Counted from the first letter of the stretch, positions 31,182 to 40,298 are shown. The stretch is DNA of 64,000 nucleotides from Yinghuangia seranimata (GCF_029953285.1 NZ_JASAOI010000011.1:124001-188000); one strand, 5' to 3'. Notes: generated from the sequence alone by a model not told the origin. Translations and numbers: made by a program.

Positions 31182-32531
31182 GTGAACCGCCCGTCACGCA
31201 CCACCGCACAGCCCGCGCCCACCGCCCACGAGGCACCCACCGCCCCCAAACCCCGCCGCGGCCCCGGACCGGCCGTCGTGCGCTGGCTGTTCGCGTTCGG
31301 GGCGTCGATCATCGGCGACCAGATCTGGTTCCTCGCCCTGTCGTGGAGCGCCGTCGAGCAGGCCGGCGCCGCCGCCGCGGGCGTCGTGGTGACGCTTGGG
31401 ACGCTGCCGCGCGCCGCGCTGATGCTGCCCGGCGGCGCGATAGCCGACCGGTTCGGGGCCCGCCGCATCGTCATCGGCAGCGACCTCGTCCGCTGCGTGA
31501 CGATGGCCGTGGCCGCCGCGCTGCTCGTCTTCGCGTCCCCCGGGATCGGCCTCCTCGCCGCCGTGGCACTGCTGTTCGGCGCGGTCGACGCCCTGTTCAT
31601 GCCGGCCGTCGGCGCGCTGCCCGCCACCCTCACCACCCGCGACCAGTTCGCCCGCGTCCAGGGGCTGCGCAGCCTCGTCACCCGCATCGCGTCCATCGCC
31701 TCCGCCCCGGCCGGCGGCATCGCGCTGGCCCAGGGCGGCGCCGGCACCGCGCTCACCGTCAGCGCCGTGCTGTTCGGCGGCTCGCTCGTGCTGCTGTGGC
31801 GGCTCCGGCCGGTGGCGACGGAACCCGTCGCCACCTCGGACGCCGCACCGGAGCCGGGCGACGAGCGCGGCGAGGACAGCACGGCAGGGGAGCCCCACGA
31901 GGCCGCCGGCACCGAGGGCCACGGCATCCGCGCGGGCCTGCGCTACGTGTGGTCGGTCCCCGTCCTCAAGTGCCTCGTCCTCATCGGCCTGATCTCCGAG
32001 CTCGGCTTCAGCGCCCCCATGAACCTCGGCCTCGCGCTGCTGTCCCAGGACCGCGGCTGGGGCCCGGGCGGCCTCGGCCTGCTGCTCGGCGCATGGGGTG
32101 TGGGCGCGGTCGCCACCGGCCTGGTGCTGTCGGTCCGCGGCCACGTGCCGCACGCCGGCCGCGTGCTGATCGCCTGCTTCGCGGTCGGCGGGGTCGGCAC
32201 GGCCGTCATGGGCTACGCCCCGAACCTCGCGGTGGCCGTCGCCGGCTCCGTCGTGCTCGGCCTCGCCAGCGGGTTCGTCGGCACCGTCGCGGGGGCGCTG
32301 CTGCAGACCACCGCGGAGACCCGCATGCTCGGCCGCGTCGTCGCGCTCCAGATGCTCTGCGCGGTCGGCGTCATCCCGATGAGCTACCCGCTCGCCGGCC
32401 TGCTCGCCGGAGCGGCGGGCCCGGCCGCCGTGTTCGGGGTGGGCGCGGTGCTCGGGCTCGTGGCGGCGGTCGCCGCCACGCTCGCCCCGGCGCTGCGCCG
32501 TGCGGAGCTGCCCCGGCCCGACACCGCGTGA
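31182..32531 (+). CDS. Major facilitator superfamily transporter
   Basis: This protein of about 449 aa has twelve hydrophobic segments. The first is preceded by a proline-rich 30-residue leader (RRGPGPAVVRWLFAFG). GGAIADRFGARRIVI after segment 2 is the MFS loop motif, and the central loop is acidic. Substrate unknown; with the upstream regulator a drug-efflux role is plausible. GTG 31182 is chosen because GAGG lies five bases upstream; GTG 31149, overlapping the regulator's stop, is an alternative adding eleven residues. Confidence 0.85.
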   Translation: MNRPSRTTAQPAPTAHEAPTAPKPRRGPGPAVVRWLFAFGASIIGDQIWFLALSWSAVEQAGAAAAGVVVTLGTLPRAALMLPGGAIADRFGARRIVIGSDLVRCVTMAVAAALLVFASPGIGLLAAVALLFGAVDALFMPAVGALPATLTTRDQFARVQGLRSLVTRIASIASAPAGGIALAQGGAGTALTVSAVLFGGSLVLLWRLRPVATEPVATSDAAPEPGDERGEDSTAGEPHEAAGTEGHGIRAGLRYVWSVPVLKCLVLIGLISELGFSAPMNLGLALLSQDRGWGPGGLGLLLGAWGVGAVATGLVLSVRGHVPHAGRVLIACFAVGGVGTAVMGYAPNLAVAVAGSVVLGLASGFVGTVAGALLQTTAETRMLGRVVALQMLCAVGVIPMSYPLAGLLAGAAGPAAVFGVGAVLGLVAAVAATLAPALRRAELPRPDTA

Positions 32532-32549
32532 CCGGGCCGGGGCGGCGCC

Positions 32550-33194
32550 TCACAGCCCGGTCGGCGCCTCGCGCAGCTTCCGCACCGCGTCCTCGTCGCC
32601 CTCGACGGTGACCAGCGCCTGGTCCTTGCGCCCGTACACGAACAGCAGCAGCTCCGCGGGCGGGCCCGCCACCGTCACCACCGGCTCGCCCTTGCGGACC
32701 CGCGTCGGCTTCGCCTCGTCGGCGGTGTCGGTGCGGCGCAGCTCGACCCCGACCGGCACCTTGCGCAGCATCAGGCGCGCGCCGGCCCGGACCCGCTTCC
32801 ACAGGAACTCGGTCAGGCCCGGTTCGAGGTCGCGCGGTTTGAAGTCGGGCCGCGCCCGGCGCACGTCCTCGAGGTGGACGAAGTACTCCATGGTGTTGGC
32901 CGCCGCGTCGACGCCCGGTATCCCGAACAGCGACAGTCGCGGGGGGCCGGTGCGCACCAGGTGCACCAGCTCGTCGTACGGCTGGGCGGCCTTCGCCAGC
33001 CGGACCTTGTCGGTGTACCCGGCCAGCGGCTTGAACATGATCCCGGGCGACGAGTCGGGCCGTCGCTCGCGGACCACCAGGTGCGCGGCCAGGTCGCGCG
33101 TCGTCCAGCCCGCGCACAGCGTGGGGGCGTCGGGGCCGACCTGGGCGAGGAGGTCGGCGAGCGCGGCGCGTTCCGTACGGGCGTAGGAAGCCAT
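32550..33194 (-). CDS. TIGR03085 family metal-binding protein
   Basis: This 214-aa protein belongs to the actinobacterial DinB/mycothiol-dependent group (TIGR03085). It starts MASYARTERAALADLLAQVG, and TLCAGWTTRDLAAHLVVRERRPD is the metal-binding block with conserved His and aspartate/arginine. A second His lies in TMEYFVHLEDVRRARPD. Such proteins are related to maleylpyruvate isomerase but their reaction is unknown. It is convergent with the MFS gene, 18 bases away. Confidence 0.88.
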   Translation of the reverse strand: MASYARTERAALADLLAQVGPDAPTLCAGWTTRDLAAHLVVRERRPDSSPGIMFKPLAGYTDKVRLAKAAQPYDELVHLVRTGPPRLSLFGIPGVDAAANTMEYFVHLEDVRRARPDFKPRDLEPGLTEFLWKRVRAGARLMLRKVPVGVELRRTDTADEAKPTRVRKGEPVVTVAGPPAELLLFVYGRKDQALVTVEGDEDAVRKLREAPTGL

Positions 33195-33286
33195 GCGCGC
33201 ATCGTTCCGGCGCCCGCCGCCCAGGTCAAGGCTCGCGCCGTGGCGCCCGCCACGGCCGAGCGTTCCCGGCCACACCGGGCGCGCAG

Positions 33287-33394
33287 GAGAGGGGCGGGAG
33301 AGGGGCGGGAGCGAAGCGACCGGGAGGAGGCGGGAGCGAAGCGACCTCGAATATGGGCGGTGGGGGCGACGGGTGGGCGGTGGGGGCGACGGGC
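33287..33394. repeat. G-rich tandem repeats in an intergenic region
   Basis: In the 203-base gap between the TIGR03085 gene and the esterase gene, GGGAGCGAAGCGACC occurs twice with a 25-base period (33307-33321, 33332-33346), and a 20-base unit GGGCGGTGGGGGCGACGGGT (33355-33374) is repeated almost exactly at 33375-33394. The run of G-triplets could form a G-quadruplex on the plus strand. It lies between the ends and starts of two minus-strand genes. Confidence 0.6.
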
Positions 33395-33397
33395 GGG

Positions 33398-34522
33398 TCA
33401 GACCCCGGCGTTGACGTCCTGGTGCGCGCTCATCCAGCGCAGCACGTCCGGCAGCAGCGCGACCCACGTCTTGAAGTTGTGCCCGCCGGTCGGCAGCACC
33501 AGCTGGTCGGCCTTGGTCGGGGCCTTCACCTTCTTGAGGAAGTCCTGCGTGTCCCCGTAGTTCTCCTCGTCGAGGCTGGTGGTCAGCAGCAGGTTGACCG
33601 GCGGCGGCGCGACGTTGTCCAGCCGCCACATCAGGTCCTGGCTGTTGCGGAACTCCTTGCTGCCGCCGTACAGGTCGCCGGTGTCGCCGTCCTTGGGCGC
33701 GCCGTACGAGCCGGACAGCGACGCCCCGGCGCCGATCCGGTCCGAGTTGAGCATGGCCAGCTTCAGCGAGCAGTAGCCGCCCGTCGAGTCGCCCATCATT
33801 CCCCACGCCTTGCTGCCGGGCGCGACGCGGAAGTTCGTGCGGATCGCCTCGGGCAGGTCCTGGCTGAAGAAGGTGCCGGACTGGGGGCCCGCGGGCACGT
33901 CGGTGCACTCGGTGTCGCGGCCGGACGTCTGGGACGGGCGCAGCATGACGTAGATGGTCGGCTGGACGCGCCCGGCGTTGATCTCGTTGGCCGCGATCTT
34001 CGGCAGGTTCAGACGGGTGATCAGGTTGCGCGCGTCACCCGGATAGCCGGTCAGCACGACCGACACGGGGAACCTGCGGTCCTTGAACTGCGGCTGGAAG
34101 TACTGCGGCGGCAGGTACACGAAGCCGCTCGTGTCCAGGCCGCTGCGCCGGCCGATGACGTCGATGCCGACGATCTGGCCGGCCGCCTCCGGGTTGCCGC
34201 CGTTGGGGACGTCGACCGACTCGGTCCCCTTGAGGTTGATCAGCTTGACCGGGCCGTCGCCGCCCGCGCCCGCGTGCAGCTTGGGCTTGCCGGTCTTGCC
34301 GAGCAGGTCGTCCCACGACGTGTAGAAGAGGTAGTACCGGTTGCCGACGACGCCCAGCAGCGCGAGCAGCACCACCTGGGTGAGCGCGAGTGCCGATATT
34401 CGGCCCAGCACGGGACGCCATCCGCGCCCGGCGAGCTTCGGCCACAGCCACACGACCGCGACCAGCAGTCCGATGGCCAGCAGCCCCAAGACGCCGATGA
34501 GGCTCCTGCTGGTCAGTCCCAC
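33398..34522 (-). CDS. Membrane-anchored esterase (alpha/beta hydrolase)
   Basis: This 374-aa protein has an N-terminal membrane anchor with two hydrophobic segments (LIGVLGLLAIGLLVAVVWLW and the ALALTQVVLLALLGVVG segment). It then carries an extracytoplasmic alpha/beta-hydrolase domain like the antigen-85/esterase D group: SVVLTGYPGDARN, the nucleophile elbow GDSTGGYC and a C-terminal GGHNFKTW histidine. Substrate unknown. The start is GTG 34522 with AGGA upstream; the gene is divergent from the ABC exporter genes. Confidence 0.82.
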   Translation of the reverse strand: MGLTSRSLIGVLGLLAIGLLVAVVWLWPKLAGRGWRPVLGRISALALTQVVLLALLGVVGNRYYLFYTSWDDLLGKTGKPKLHAGAGGDGPVKLINLKGTESVDVPNGGNPEAAGQIVGIDVIGRRSGLDTSGFVYLPPQYFQPQFKDRRFPVSVVLTGYPGDARNLITRLNLPKIAANEINAGRVQPTIYVMLRPSQTSGRDTECTDVPAGPQSGTFFSQDLPEAIRTNFRVAPGSKAWGMMGDSTGGYCSLKLAMLNSDRIGAGASLSGSYGAPKDGDTGDLYGGSKEFRNSQDLMWRLDNVAPPPVNLLLTTSLDEENYGDTQDFLKKVKAPTKADQLVLPTGGHNFKTWVALLPDVLRWMSAHQDVNAGV

Positions 34523-34694
34523 GTGTCCTGTCCCCTGTGATCAATGAATCGGATTTTTCGGGGCAGAACGTCATCAACCCGCGTTGATCTATTGTGCCCT
34601 CGCGTAACCACAACGCATCCCGTAGGGGGGTTGGTTGCACCGCCATCTGGCGTACGCCACCCGGTGCCGGGGAATGCGCGCGGGCTGGTCACAC

Positions 34695-34723
34695 TTGTGA
34701 ACACCAGATGACACAGCTGTTCT
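34695..34723 (+). promoter_or_regulatory. Putative promoter of the ABC exporter operon
   Basis: TTGTGA (34695-34700) and TGTTCT (34718-34723) are 17 bases apart and lie 22 bases before GTG 34746. The surrounding region of 223 bases upstream is less GC-rich than the genes and must hold the divergent esterase promoter as well. Confidence 0.4.
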
Positions 34724-34745
34724 GCGGCCCCGAAAGCGAGCCTGT

Positions 34746-36596
34746 GTGACCCAGCAGTCCGGCCAGAAGACCGACAGGGACGTGCTCATACGCGGTATGC
34801 GCGTGCTGGGCGTCGCCATTCGCGAGGAACCGCGCATCTTCGCGGCCGCCGTCGGCGCCAGCGCCCTGTACGGCGCCACCACCGTCGCGTCCGCCCTCAT
34901 CCTCGGCCAGGTCACCGACCGCGTGATCGTCCCGGCGTTCCGCGACGGCGAGACCACCGCCGGCGCGTTGACCGCGGCCTTCCTGGTGATCTTCGGCATC
35001 GCCGTCCTCAAGGCGCTCAGCATCGTCGGCCGACGGCTGTGGGCCGGCGTCATGCAGTACCGCCTCCAAGCCACCTACCGGCGCCGCGTCACCCGCCAGT
35101 ACCTGCGCCTGCCGCTGGCGTGGCACCACCGGCACCCCACCGGCGCGCTGCTGTCCAACGCGAACGCCGACGTCGAGGCCGCGTGGTACCCGATCGCGCC
35201 GCTGCCCATGGCCACCGGCGTCGTCGTCATGCTGGTGCTCGCCGCGGCCGCGATGCTCGCCACCGACTGGGCGCTCGCGCTGGTCGGCTTCGTCATCTTC
35301 CCCGCGATCTTCTTCCTCAACGTCGCCTACCAGCGTCGCCAGGGCCCGCTCGCGATGCGCGCGCAGGAACTGCGCGCCGACGTCAGCGCGATCGCCCACG
35401 AGAGCTTCGACGGCGCCCTGGTCGTCAAGACGCTCGGCCGCGAGAGCGAGGAGACCGCGCGCTTCGAGGCCGTCTCGCGCGAACTCGCCGAGGCCAACAT
35501 CGCCGTCGGCCGGGTCCGCGCGGTGTTCGACCCGCTCCTGGAAGCGCTGCCGAACCTCGGCGTGCTGCTGGTGCTGCTGGCCGGCAGCGTCCGGATCTCC
35601 AACGGCGACCTCGAGGCCGGCGAACTCATCCAGGTCGCCTACCTGTTCACCCTCCTGGCCTTCCCGGTGCGGGCGATCGGCTGGCTGCTCGGCGACATGC
35701 CGCGCGCCATCGTCGGCTACGACCGCGTCCGGCACGTCCTGGACGCCGAGGGCGAGTCCGTCTACGGCGGGACCGTCGCCGACAAGACCGGGGCCGCCGG
35801 GCTGCAGGCCCGCGCCGTCCGGTTCGGCTACGTCGACGGCGCGGACGTCCTCAAGGACGTCACCTTCGACGTCGAGCCCGGCCGCACCGTCGCGGTCGTC
35901 GGCCCGACCGGGTCCGGCAAGTCCACGCTCGTGTCGCTGCTGGTCCGGCTCGTCGACCCGGCGAGCGGCGAGATCCTGCTGGACGGGACCGACCTGCGCG
36001 ACTTCGCGCGCGGCGGCGTCGCCGCGTCCGCCGCTCTGGTGCCGCAGCAGGCCTTCCTGTTCGACGACACCGTGCGCGACAACATCACCCTCGGCATCGA
36101 CGCCACCGACGAGGAGGTCCGCGCGGCGCTGCGCATCGCCCAGGCCGAGGACTTCGTCGACCGGCTTCCCCACGGCCTCGACACCAAGGTCGGCGAACGC
36201 GGCACCAGCCTCTCCGGCGGCCAGCGCCAGCGCGTCGCGCTCGCCCGCGCGCTCGTGCGCCGGCCCCGACTGCTGGTGATGGACGACGCGACGTCGGCCG
36301 TCGACCCGCGCGTCGAGGCGGCCATCCTCGCCGGACTCCGCAGCGGCGCCGACGCGCCGTCGACGGTGGTCGTCGTCGCCTACCGCAAGGCCACCATCGC
36401 GCTCGCCGACGAGGTCGTCTACATCGAGGACGGCCGCGTCGCCGCGCGCGGCACCCACACCGAACTGATCGACGGCTCGGTCGGGTACCGCCGCCTGGTC
36501 AACGCCTACGAGCGCGCTGCACGAGACCGCGAGCAGGACGCCGCCGCGCAGGACGCCCTGCAGGACGCCCACGAGGACGAGGAGGTCTCCGCGTGA
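34746..36596 (+). CDS. ABC exporter half-transporter, degenerate ATP site
   Basis: This 616-aa half-transporter has six membrane segments (residues about 25-330) followed by a nucleotide-binding domain. Walker A is GPTGSGKST at residue 386 and the signature is LSGGQRQ. The residue after Walker B Asp, normally the catalytic Glu, is Asp514 (LVMDDATS), and the switch histidine is Tyr546 (VAYRKAT instead of AHR). These losses are the mark of the non-hydrolytic partner in heterodimeric exporters. Its stop overlaps the partner's GTG (GTGA). Substrate unknown. Confidence 0.92.
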   Translation: MTQQSGQKTDRDVLIRGMRVLGVAIREEPRIFAAAVGASALYGATTVASALILGQVTDRVIVPAFRDGETTAGALTAAFLVIFGIAVLKALSIVGRRLWAGVMQYRLQATYRRRVTRQYLRLPLAWHHRHPTGALLSNANADVEAAWYPIAPLPMATGVVVMLVLAAAAMLATDWALALVGFVIFPAIFFLNVAYQRRQGPLAMRAQELRADVSAIAHESFDGALVVKTLGRESEETARFEAVSRELAEANIAVGRVRAVFDPLLEALPNLGVLLVLLAGSVRISNGDLEAGELIQVAYLFTLLAFPVRAIGWLLGDMPRAIVGYDRVRHVLDAEGESVYGGTVADKTGAAGLQARAVRFGYVDGADVLKDVTFDVEPGRTVAVVGPTGSGKSTLVSLLVRLVDPASGEILLDGTDLRDFARGGVAASAALVPQQAFLFDDTVRDNITLGIDATDEEVRAALRIAQAEDFVDRLPHGLDTKVGERGTSLSGGQRQRVALARALVRRPRLLVMDDATSAVDPRVEAAILAGLRSGADAPSTVVVVAYRKATIALADEVVYIEDGRVAARGTHTELIDGSVGYRRLVNAYERAARDREQDAAAQDALQDAHEDEEVSA

Positions 36597-38416
36597 CCGT
36601 CGCAACCGCCCCGCCCGAGGCACCGGCCAAGACCGCCGACCCGCAGATCACCGAGCGCGAGTCCGGCTGGGCCGTGCTGCGCCGCGGGCTCGCGCTGTCG
36701 CCGGAGTTCACCCAGGGCCTCGCGGTCACGCTGCTGCTGGCCGCCCTCGCGACCGCCGGGCGCATCGTCGTGCCGCTGGCCGTCCAGCAGACCATCGACC
36801 ACGGGCTGCGCGGCGACGACGGGCCCGACCTCGCCGTGGTCCGCTGGATGGTGATCGTCGCGGCGGCGGCCGTCATCGGCACGGCCGTCGCGTCGTACCT
36901 GATGAACGTGCGCGTCTACAACGCCAGCGAGCGCGGCCTCGTCACGCTGCGGGTGCGCGCGTTCCGGCACGTCCACGACCTGTCCACGCTGCACCAGCAG
37001 AGCGAGCGGCGCGGTTCGCTGGTCTCCCGCGTGACCGGCGACGTCGACACCATCACGCGGTTCATCCAGCAGGGCGGCCTGATGGTCATCATCAGCGCCG
37101 GACAGCTGGTCGTCGTCACCGCGCTGATGCTCGCCTACTCGTGGCAGCTCACGCTGCTGGTCTGGGCGTGCTTCGCACCGTTGTTCTTCACCCTCAAGGC
37201 GTTCCAGAAGCGCGTCGCCGCCGCGGCCGACGCCGTGCGCGTGCACACCGGCCGCATGCTCGGCGCCATCGCCGAACCCGTCGTCGGCGCCGCGGTCGTG
37301 CGCGCGCACAGCATCGAGGACCGCACCGCCGCCCGCATCGACGAGGCCATCGACGGGCACCGCGCGGCGCAGACCCGGGCGCAGACGCTCGTCGCGCTCA
37401 CCTTCCCGATGGGCGAGGTCGCGGTCGGCGTCGCGAACGCGCTCGTGGTCGTCGTCGGCGTGCTGCTGGGCGTCGACAACCAGCTCACGCTCGGCGAACT
37501 CGTCGCGTTCCTCTTCCTCGTCACGCTGTTCGTCATGCCGGTGCAGTTCGGTGTCGAGGTGCTCAACGAGGCGCAGAACGCGCTCGCGGGGTGGCGCCGC
37601 GTGCTGGAGATCCTGGACGCCGAACCCGACATCGCCGACCCGGGGGAGGCCGGTACGGACCTGCCCCGCGGCCCCGTCGAGGTGCGGTTCGACCACGTCG
37701 ACTACGCCTACCCCGACGGCCCGCGTGTGCTGCACGACGTCGACGTCACGCTGCACGCCCGTACCCGCGTCGCCGTCGTCGGCGAGACCGGGTCCGGCAA
37801 GACCACCTTCGCCAAGCTGCTCACCCGCATCGTCGACCCCGACGCCGGCCGGGTCCTGCTCGACGGGATCCCGCTCACCGGCGTGCGGTTCGCGTCGCTG
37901 CGCTCGCGCGTGGTGATGGTGCCGCAGGACGGCTTCCTGTTCGACGCGACCGTGCGCGACAACGTCCGCTACGGCCGCCCCGACGCCGACGACGAGGCGC
38001 TCGTCGCCGCGTTCGCCGACCTCGGGCTCGGCGACTGGCTCGGCCAGCTCCCGCTCGGCCTGGACACGCCGGTCGGCCAGCGCGGCGAGTCGCTGTCCGC
38101 CGGGGAACGCCAACTGGTCGCGCTCGCCCGCGCGTACATCGCCGACCCCGACCTGCTCGTGCTCGACGAGGCGACGTCCGCCGTCGACCCCGCCACCGAG
38201 GTCCGCATCCAGCGCGCGCTCGACGGCCTGACCCGCGGCCGCACCGCGGTGTTCATCGCGCACCGCATGTCCACCGCCGAATCCGCCGACGAGATCCTGG
38301 TGTTCGACCGCGGCCGGCTCGTCGAAAGGGGTCCGCACAGCGAACTCGTGCACGCGGGCGGGGCGTACGGGCGGCTGCACGCGTCGTGGGCGGCGCAGCA
38401 GAAGGCGCGCGGCTGA
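36593..38416 (+). CDS. ABC exporter half-transporter, catalytic partner
   Basis: This 607-aa protein has the same layout: six membrane segments, then a nucleotide-binding domain with Walker A GETGSGKTT (from residue 397), Walker B LVLDEATSAVD with Glu526, and His557 in IAHRMST. The signature is LSAGERQ (residues 501-507), a deviation from LSGGQ. In a heterodimer that signature would face the degenerate Walker site of the partner, so both deviations fall in one ATP site. GTG 36593 has GGAGG eight bases upstream. Confidence 0.92.
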   Translation: MTVATAPPEAPAKTADPQITERESGWAVLRRGLALSPEFTQGLAVTLLLAALATAGRIVVPLAVQQTIDHGLRGDDGPDLAVVRWMVIVAAAAVIGTAVASYLMNVRVYNASERGLVTLRVRAFRHVHDLSTLHQQSERRGSLVSRVTGDVDTITRFIQQGGLMVIISAGQLVVVTALMLAYSWQLTLLVWACFAPLFFTLKAFQKRVAAAADAVRVHTGRMLGAIAEPVVGAAVVRAHSIEDRTAARIDEAIDGHRAAQTRAQTLVALTFPMGEVAVGVANALVVVVGVLLGVDNQLTLGELVAFLFLVTLFVMPVQFGVEVLNEAQNALAGWRRVLEILDAEPDIADPGEAGTDLPRGPVEVRFDHVDYAYPDGPRVLHDVDVTLHARTRVAVVGETGSGKTTFAKLLTRIVDPDAGRVLLDGIPLTGVRFASLRSRVVMVPQDGFLFDATVRDNVRYGRPDADDEALVAAFADLGLGDWLGQLPLGLDTPVGQRGESLSAGERQLVALARAYIADPDLLVLDEATSAVDPATEVRIQRALDGLTRGRTAVFIAHRMSTAESADEILVFDRGRLVERGPHSELVHAGGAYGRLHASWAAQQKARG

Positions 38417-38434
38417 CCGCTCCGGACGACACGC

Positions 38435-38466
38435 GAGGGGCCGGTCCCGAACGGGACCGGCCCCTC
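38435..38466. terminator. Bidirectional terminator between convergent genes
   Basis: A perfect 15-bp stem (38435-38449 with 38452-38466) with only two unpaired bases lies 18 bases after the ABC exporter stop and 18 bases before the end of the facing membrane-protein gene. It would terminate transcription from both sides. Confidence 0.75.
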
Positions 38467-38483
38467 GTCGTGCGGCGCGCCGT

Positions 38484-39368
38484 TTACTTCTTCAGCGGCG
38501 CCGTGAGCTGCTTGCCGTCCTGGTAGTACCGGACCATGCACTGGACCTCGCGGTCGCCGCTGTTCCAGGTCTCCTGCGACGGATAGATGAAGTCGGGCCC
38601 CATCTGGTCGCCGTCCGGCTGCTTCGCCAGGACCGGGCGGACCGTGTCGTCGCACAGCGTGCCGGCCGCCTGCCGGGTCGCGTCCTCGCCCGCCCACGCG
38701 CCGTCCGGCAGGAAGAGGTTCCGCACGTGCTCGGCGTCGTGCGGCGAGGTGCACGACACCTTCCGCACGTCCTGCGTCCCGGGCGGGAACACCACGCAGT
38801 CGCCGGGGGTCATGCTGATCTTCTGCACCGTGTCGGCACCGGTGTCGGTGGGGCCCGGCGACGTCGCGGGACGGCTGGTGGTCGGGCTGGCCGACCGGGT
38901 CGTCGGCGACGAGCTCGGCGACGACGGCGAGCCGCTCGTCGACGGCCCGCCCGTGGTCGGCGTGTTGGTGGGCGTGTGGCTGCTCTTGGCCTCGTTGCCC
39001 TTGCCGCCGCCGAGACTCGTCACCAGGACGATGACGACGACCGCCACGACCGCGGCGGCGCCGACGATCCACGCGATCGCCTTGCCGTTGCCCCCGCCGC
39101 CGTTCGGAGGGCTGGGCGGGTAGCCGCCGGGCGGGCCGCCGAACCCGCCCGGACCGCTGCCGTACCCGCCCGAGCCCGGGCCGCCGCCCGGATAGCCCCC
39201 GCTGGGGCCGCCCGGATAGCCGCCGCCGTACTGGCCTCCGCCGTAGGGGCCGGCCGCACCCGGCGGCGGCGGGGGGCCGCTCGCACCGCCCGGATAGCCT
39301 CCGCCGTACCCAGGACCCTGTGTCGGCTCCTGTGGCCATCCCGATCCCGGGTACTGCGGACTGCTCAT
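38484..39368 (-). CDS. Septum-formation family membrane protein, copy 2
   Basis: This 294-aa protein has a Gly/Pro/Tyr-rich cytoplasmic region of about 90 residues built from GGYPGG/GGY repeats and a single membrane segment (AIAWIVGAAAVVAVVVIVLV). A Ser/Thr/Pro linker comes next, then a domain with GDCVVFPPGTQDVRKVSCTS, SPHDAEHV and CMVRYYQDG. The conserved cysteines and PHD motif fit the 'Septum_form' family, whose role is not settled. ATG 39368 has GGAGGGG six bases upstream. A paralogue lies 18 bases upstream and the two form an operon. Confidence 0.82.
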   Translation of the reverse strand: MSSPQYPGSGWPQEPTQGPGYGGGYPGGASGPPPPPGAAGPYGGGQYGGGYPGGPSGGYPGGGPGSGGYGSGPGGFGGPPGGYPPSPPNGGGGNGKAIAWIVGAAAVVAVVVIVLVTSLGGGKGNEAKSSHTPTNTPTTGGPSTSGSPSSPSSSPTTRSASPTTSRPATSPGPTDTGADTVQKISMTPGDCVVFPPGTQDVRKVSCTSPHDAEHVRNLFLPDGAWAGEDATRQAAGTLCDDTVRPVLAKQPDGDQMGPDFIYPSQETWNSGDREVQCMVRYYQDGKQLTAPLKK

Positions 39369-39386
39369 GCCGGCCCCTCCCAAACG

Positions 39387-40253
39387 TCAGCCGAGCTTCT
39401 TCGTGATCTTCGCGTCGCTCTGGTCGCTCACGAGGCAGGTGGCCTCGCGGTCGCCGAAGGTCCAGCCGTCGGACTGCGGGTACCAGTACTGCAGCGTGTA
39501 CTTGGTCCGGTCCGTCTCCTTGGCCACCGTGCTCCGCAGCAGGGCCGAGCACTGCGAGTCGACCTGGTTCTCGATGTCCGTCTTCGACGGGTAGGTGGTG
39601 CCGGTCAGGTTGAAGTTCTTGAGCACCTGCATGTCGTGCGGCGTCGTGCACGCGACCTTGTCGACGTTCCCCGTGAGCGAGTCGTAGTTGATGCACTCGC
39701 CGGCCGCGACCTTGACGCTCTCCACCTGGTTCGGGCCGGTCGTCGTGGACGTCGGCGGCCGCGAGGTGGCCGTGCTGCTGCGCGTCGACGGGGCCGACGT
39801 GGTGCGGCTGGACGACGAGGTCGGCGTCGGCGTCGACGACGACGGGCCGTCGGTCGCGGTCAGCGTCGGCGACTTCGACGAGTTGGCGTTGTTCTTGTCG
39901 TCCTTGTTACCCCCCACCAGCAGCACCAGGGCGACGATGATGCCGCCTATCACCACCACGGCTCCGACGACCGTCAGGATCAACGGTCCCCGTCCCCCAC
40001 CCTGCGGCGGTCCGGCCGGTCCGGGGAAGCCCCCGCCGCCGTACCCGCCGCCTCCGTAGCCGCCCCCGGGGTACTGCGGGCCGCCCGGGTACTGCGAGCC
40101 GCCGCCGGGCGGGCCGCTCGGGTACTGCGGTGCGCCGTACGACCCTCCTGAATACCCACCCGGGTACGTCGGTTGGTTCCCGTAGCCCGTGTCGGGCTGT
40201 TGTCCATAGCCGGGCGGGTAGCCCCCCTGCCCCGGCGGCGGCGGCATCGTCAT
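39387..40253 (-). CDS. Septum-formation family membrane protein, copy 1
   Basis: This 288-aa paralogue of the next gene has the same plan: Gly/Pro/Tyr/Gln-rich N-terminal third (YGNQPTYPGGYSGG), one membrane segment (PLILTVVGAVVVIGGIIVAL), a Ser/Thr linker and a domain with GECINYDSLTGNVDKVACTT, TPHDMQVL, SQCSALL and ATCLVSDQS. Shared cysteines and PHD motif show duplication and divergence. The start is ATG 40253; a second ATG is at 40247. A 22-bp palindrome lies in its leader. Confidence 0.82.
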   Translation of the reverse strand: MTMPPPPGQGGYPPGYGQQPDTGYGNQPTYPGGYSGGSYGAPQYPSGPPGGGSQYPGGPQYPGGGYGGGGYGGGGFPGPAGPPQGGGRGPLILTVVGAVVVIGGIIVALVLLVGGNKDDKNNANSSKSPTLTATDGPSSSTPTPTSSSSRTTSAPSTRSSTATSRPPTSTTTGPNQVESVKVAAGECINYDSLTGNVDKVACTTPHDMQVLKNFNLTGTTYPSKTDIENQVDSQCSALLRSTVAKETDRTKYTLQYWYPQSDGWTFGDREATCLVSDQSDAKITKKLG

Positions 40254-40276
40254 GCGCAAAGCTTGCCTGATCGGGT

Positions 40277-40298
40277 GAACCTCCCGCGCGGGAGGTTC
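40277..40298. promoter_or_regulatory. Perfect 22-bp palindrome upstream of two divergent genes
   Basis: GAACCTCCCGC at 40277-40287 is followed directly by its reverse complement to 40298. It lies 24 bases before the start of the septum-family gene and 123 bases before hisI. It could be an operator or a hairpin in the leader of the minus-strand gene; its position between two divergent starts argues against a simple terminator. Confidence 0.5.

Noticed and set aside
38760-40250. Tandem repeats as a mobile or CRISPR-like element
   Set aside because: The repetition is the coding of Gly/Tyr/Pro-rich tails of two membrane proteins, without spacers.
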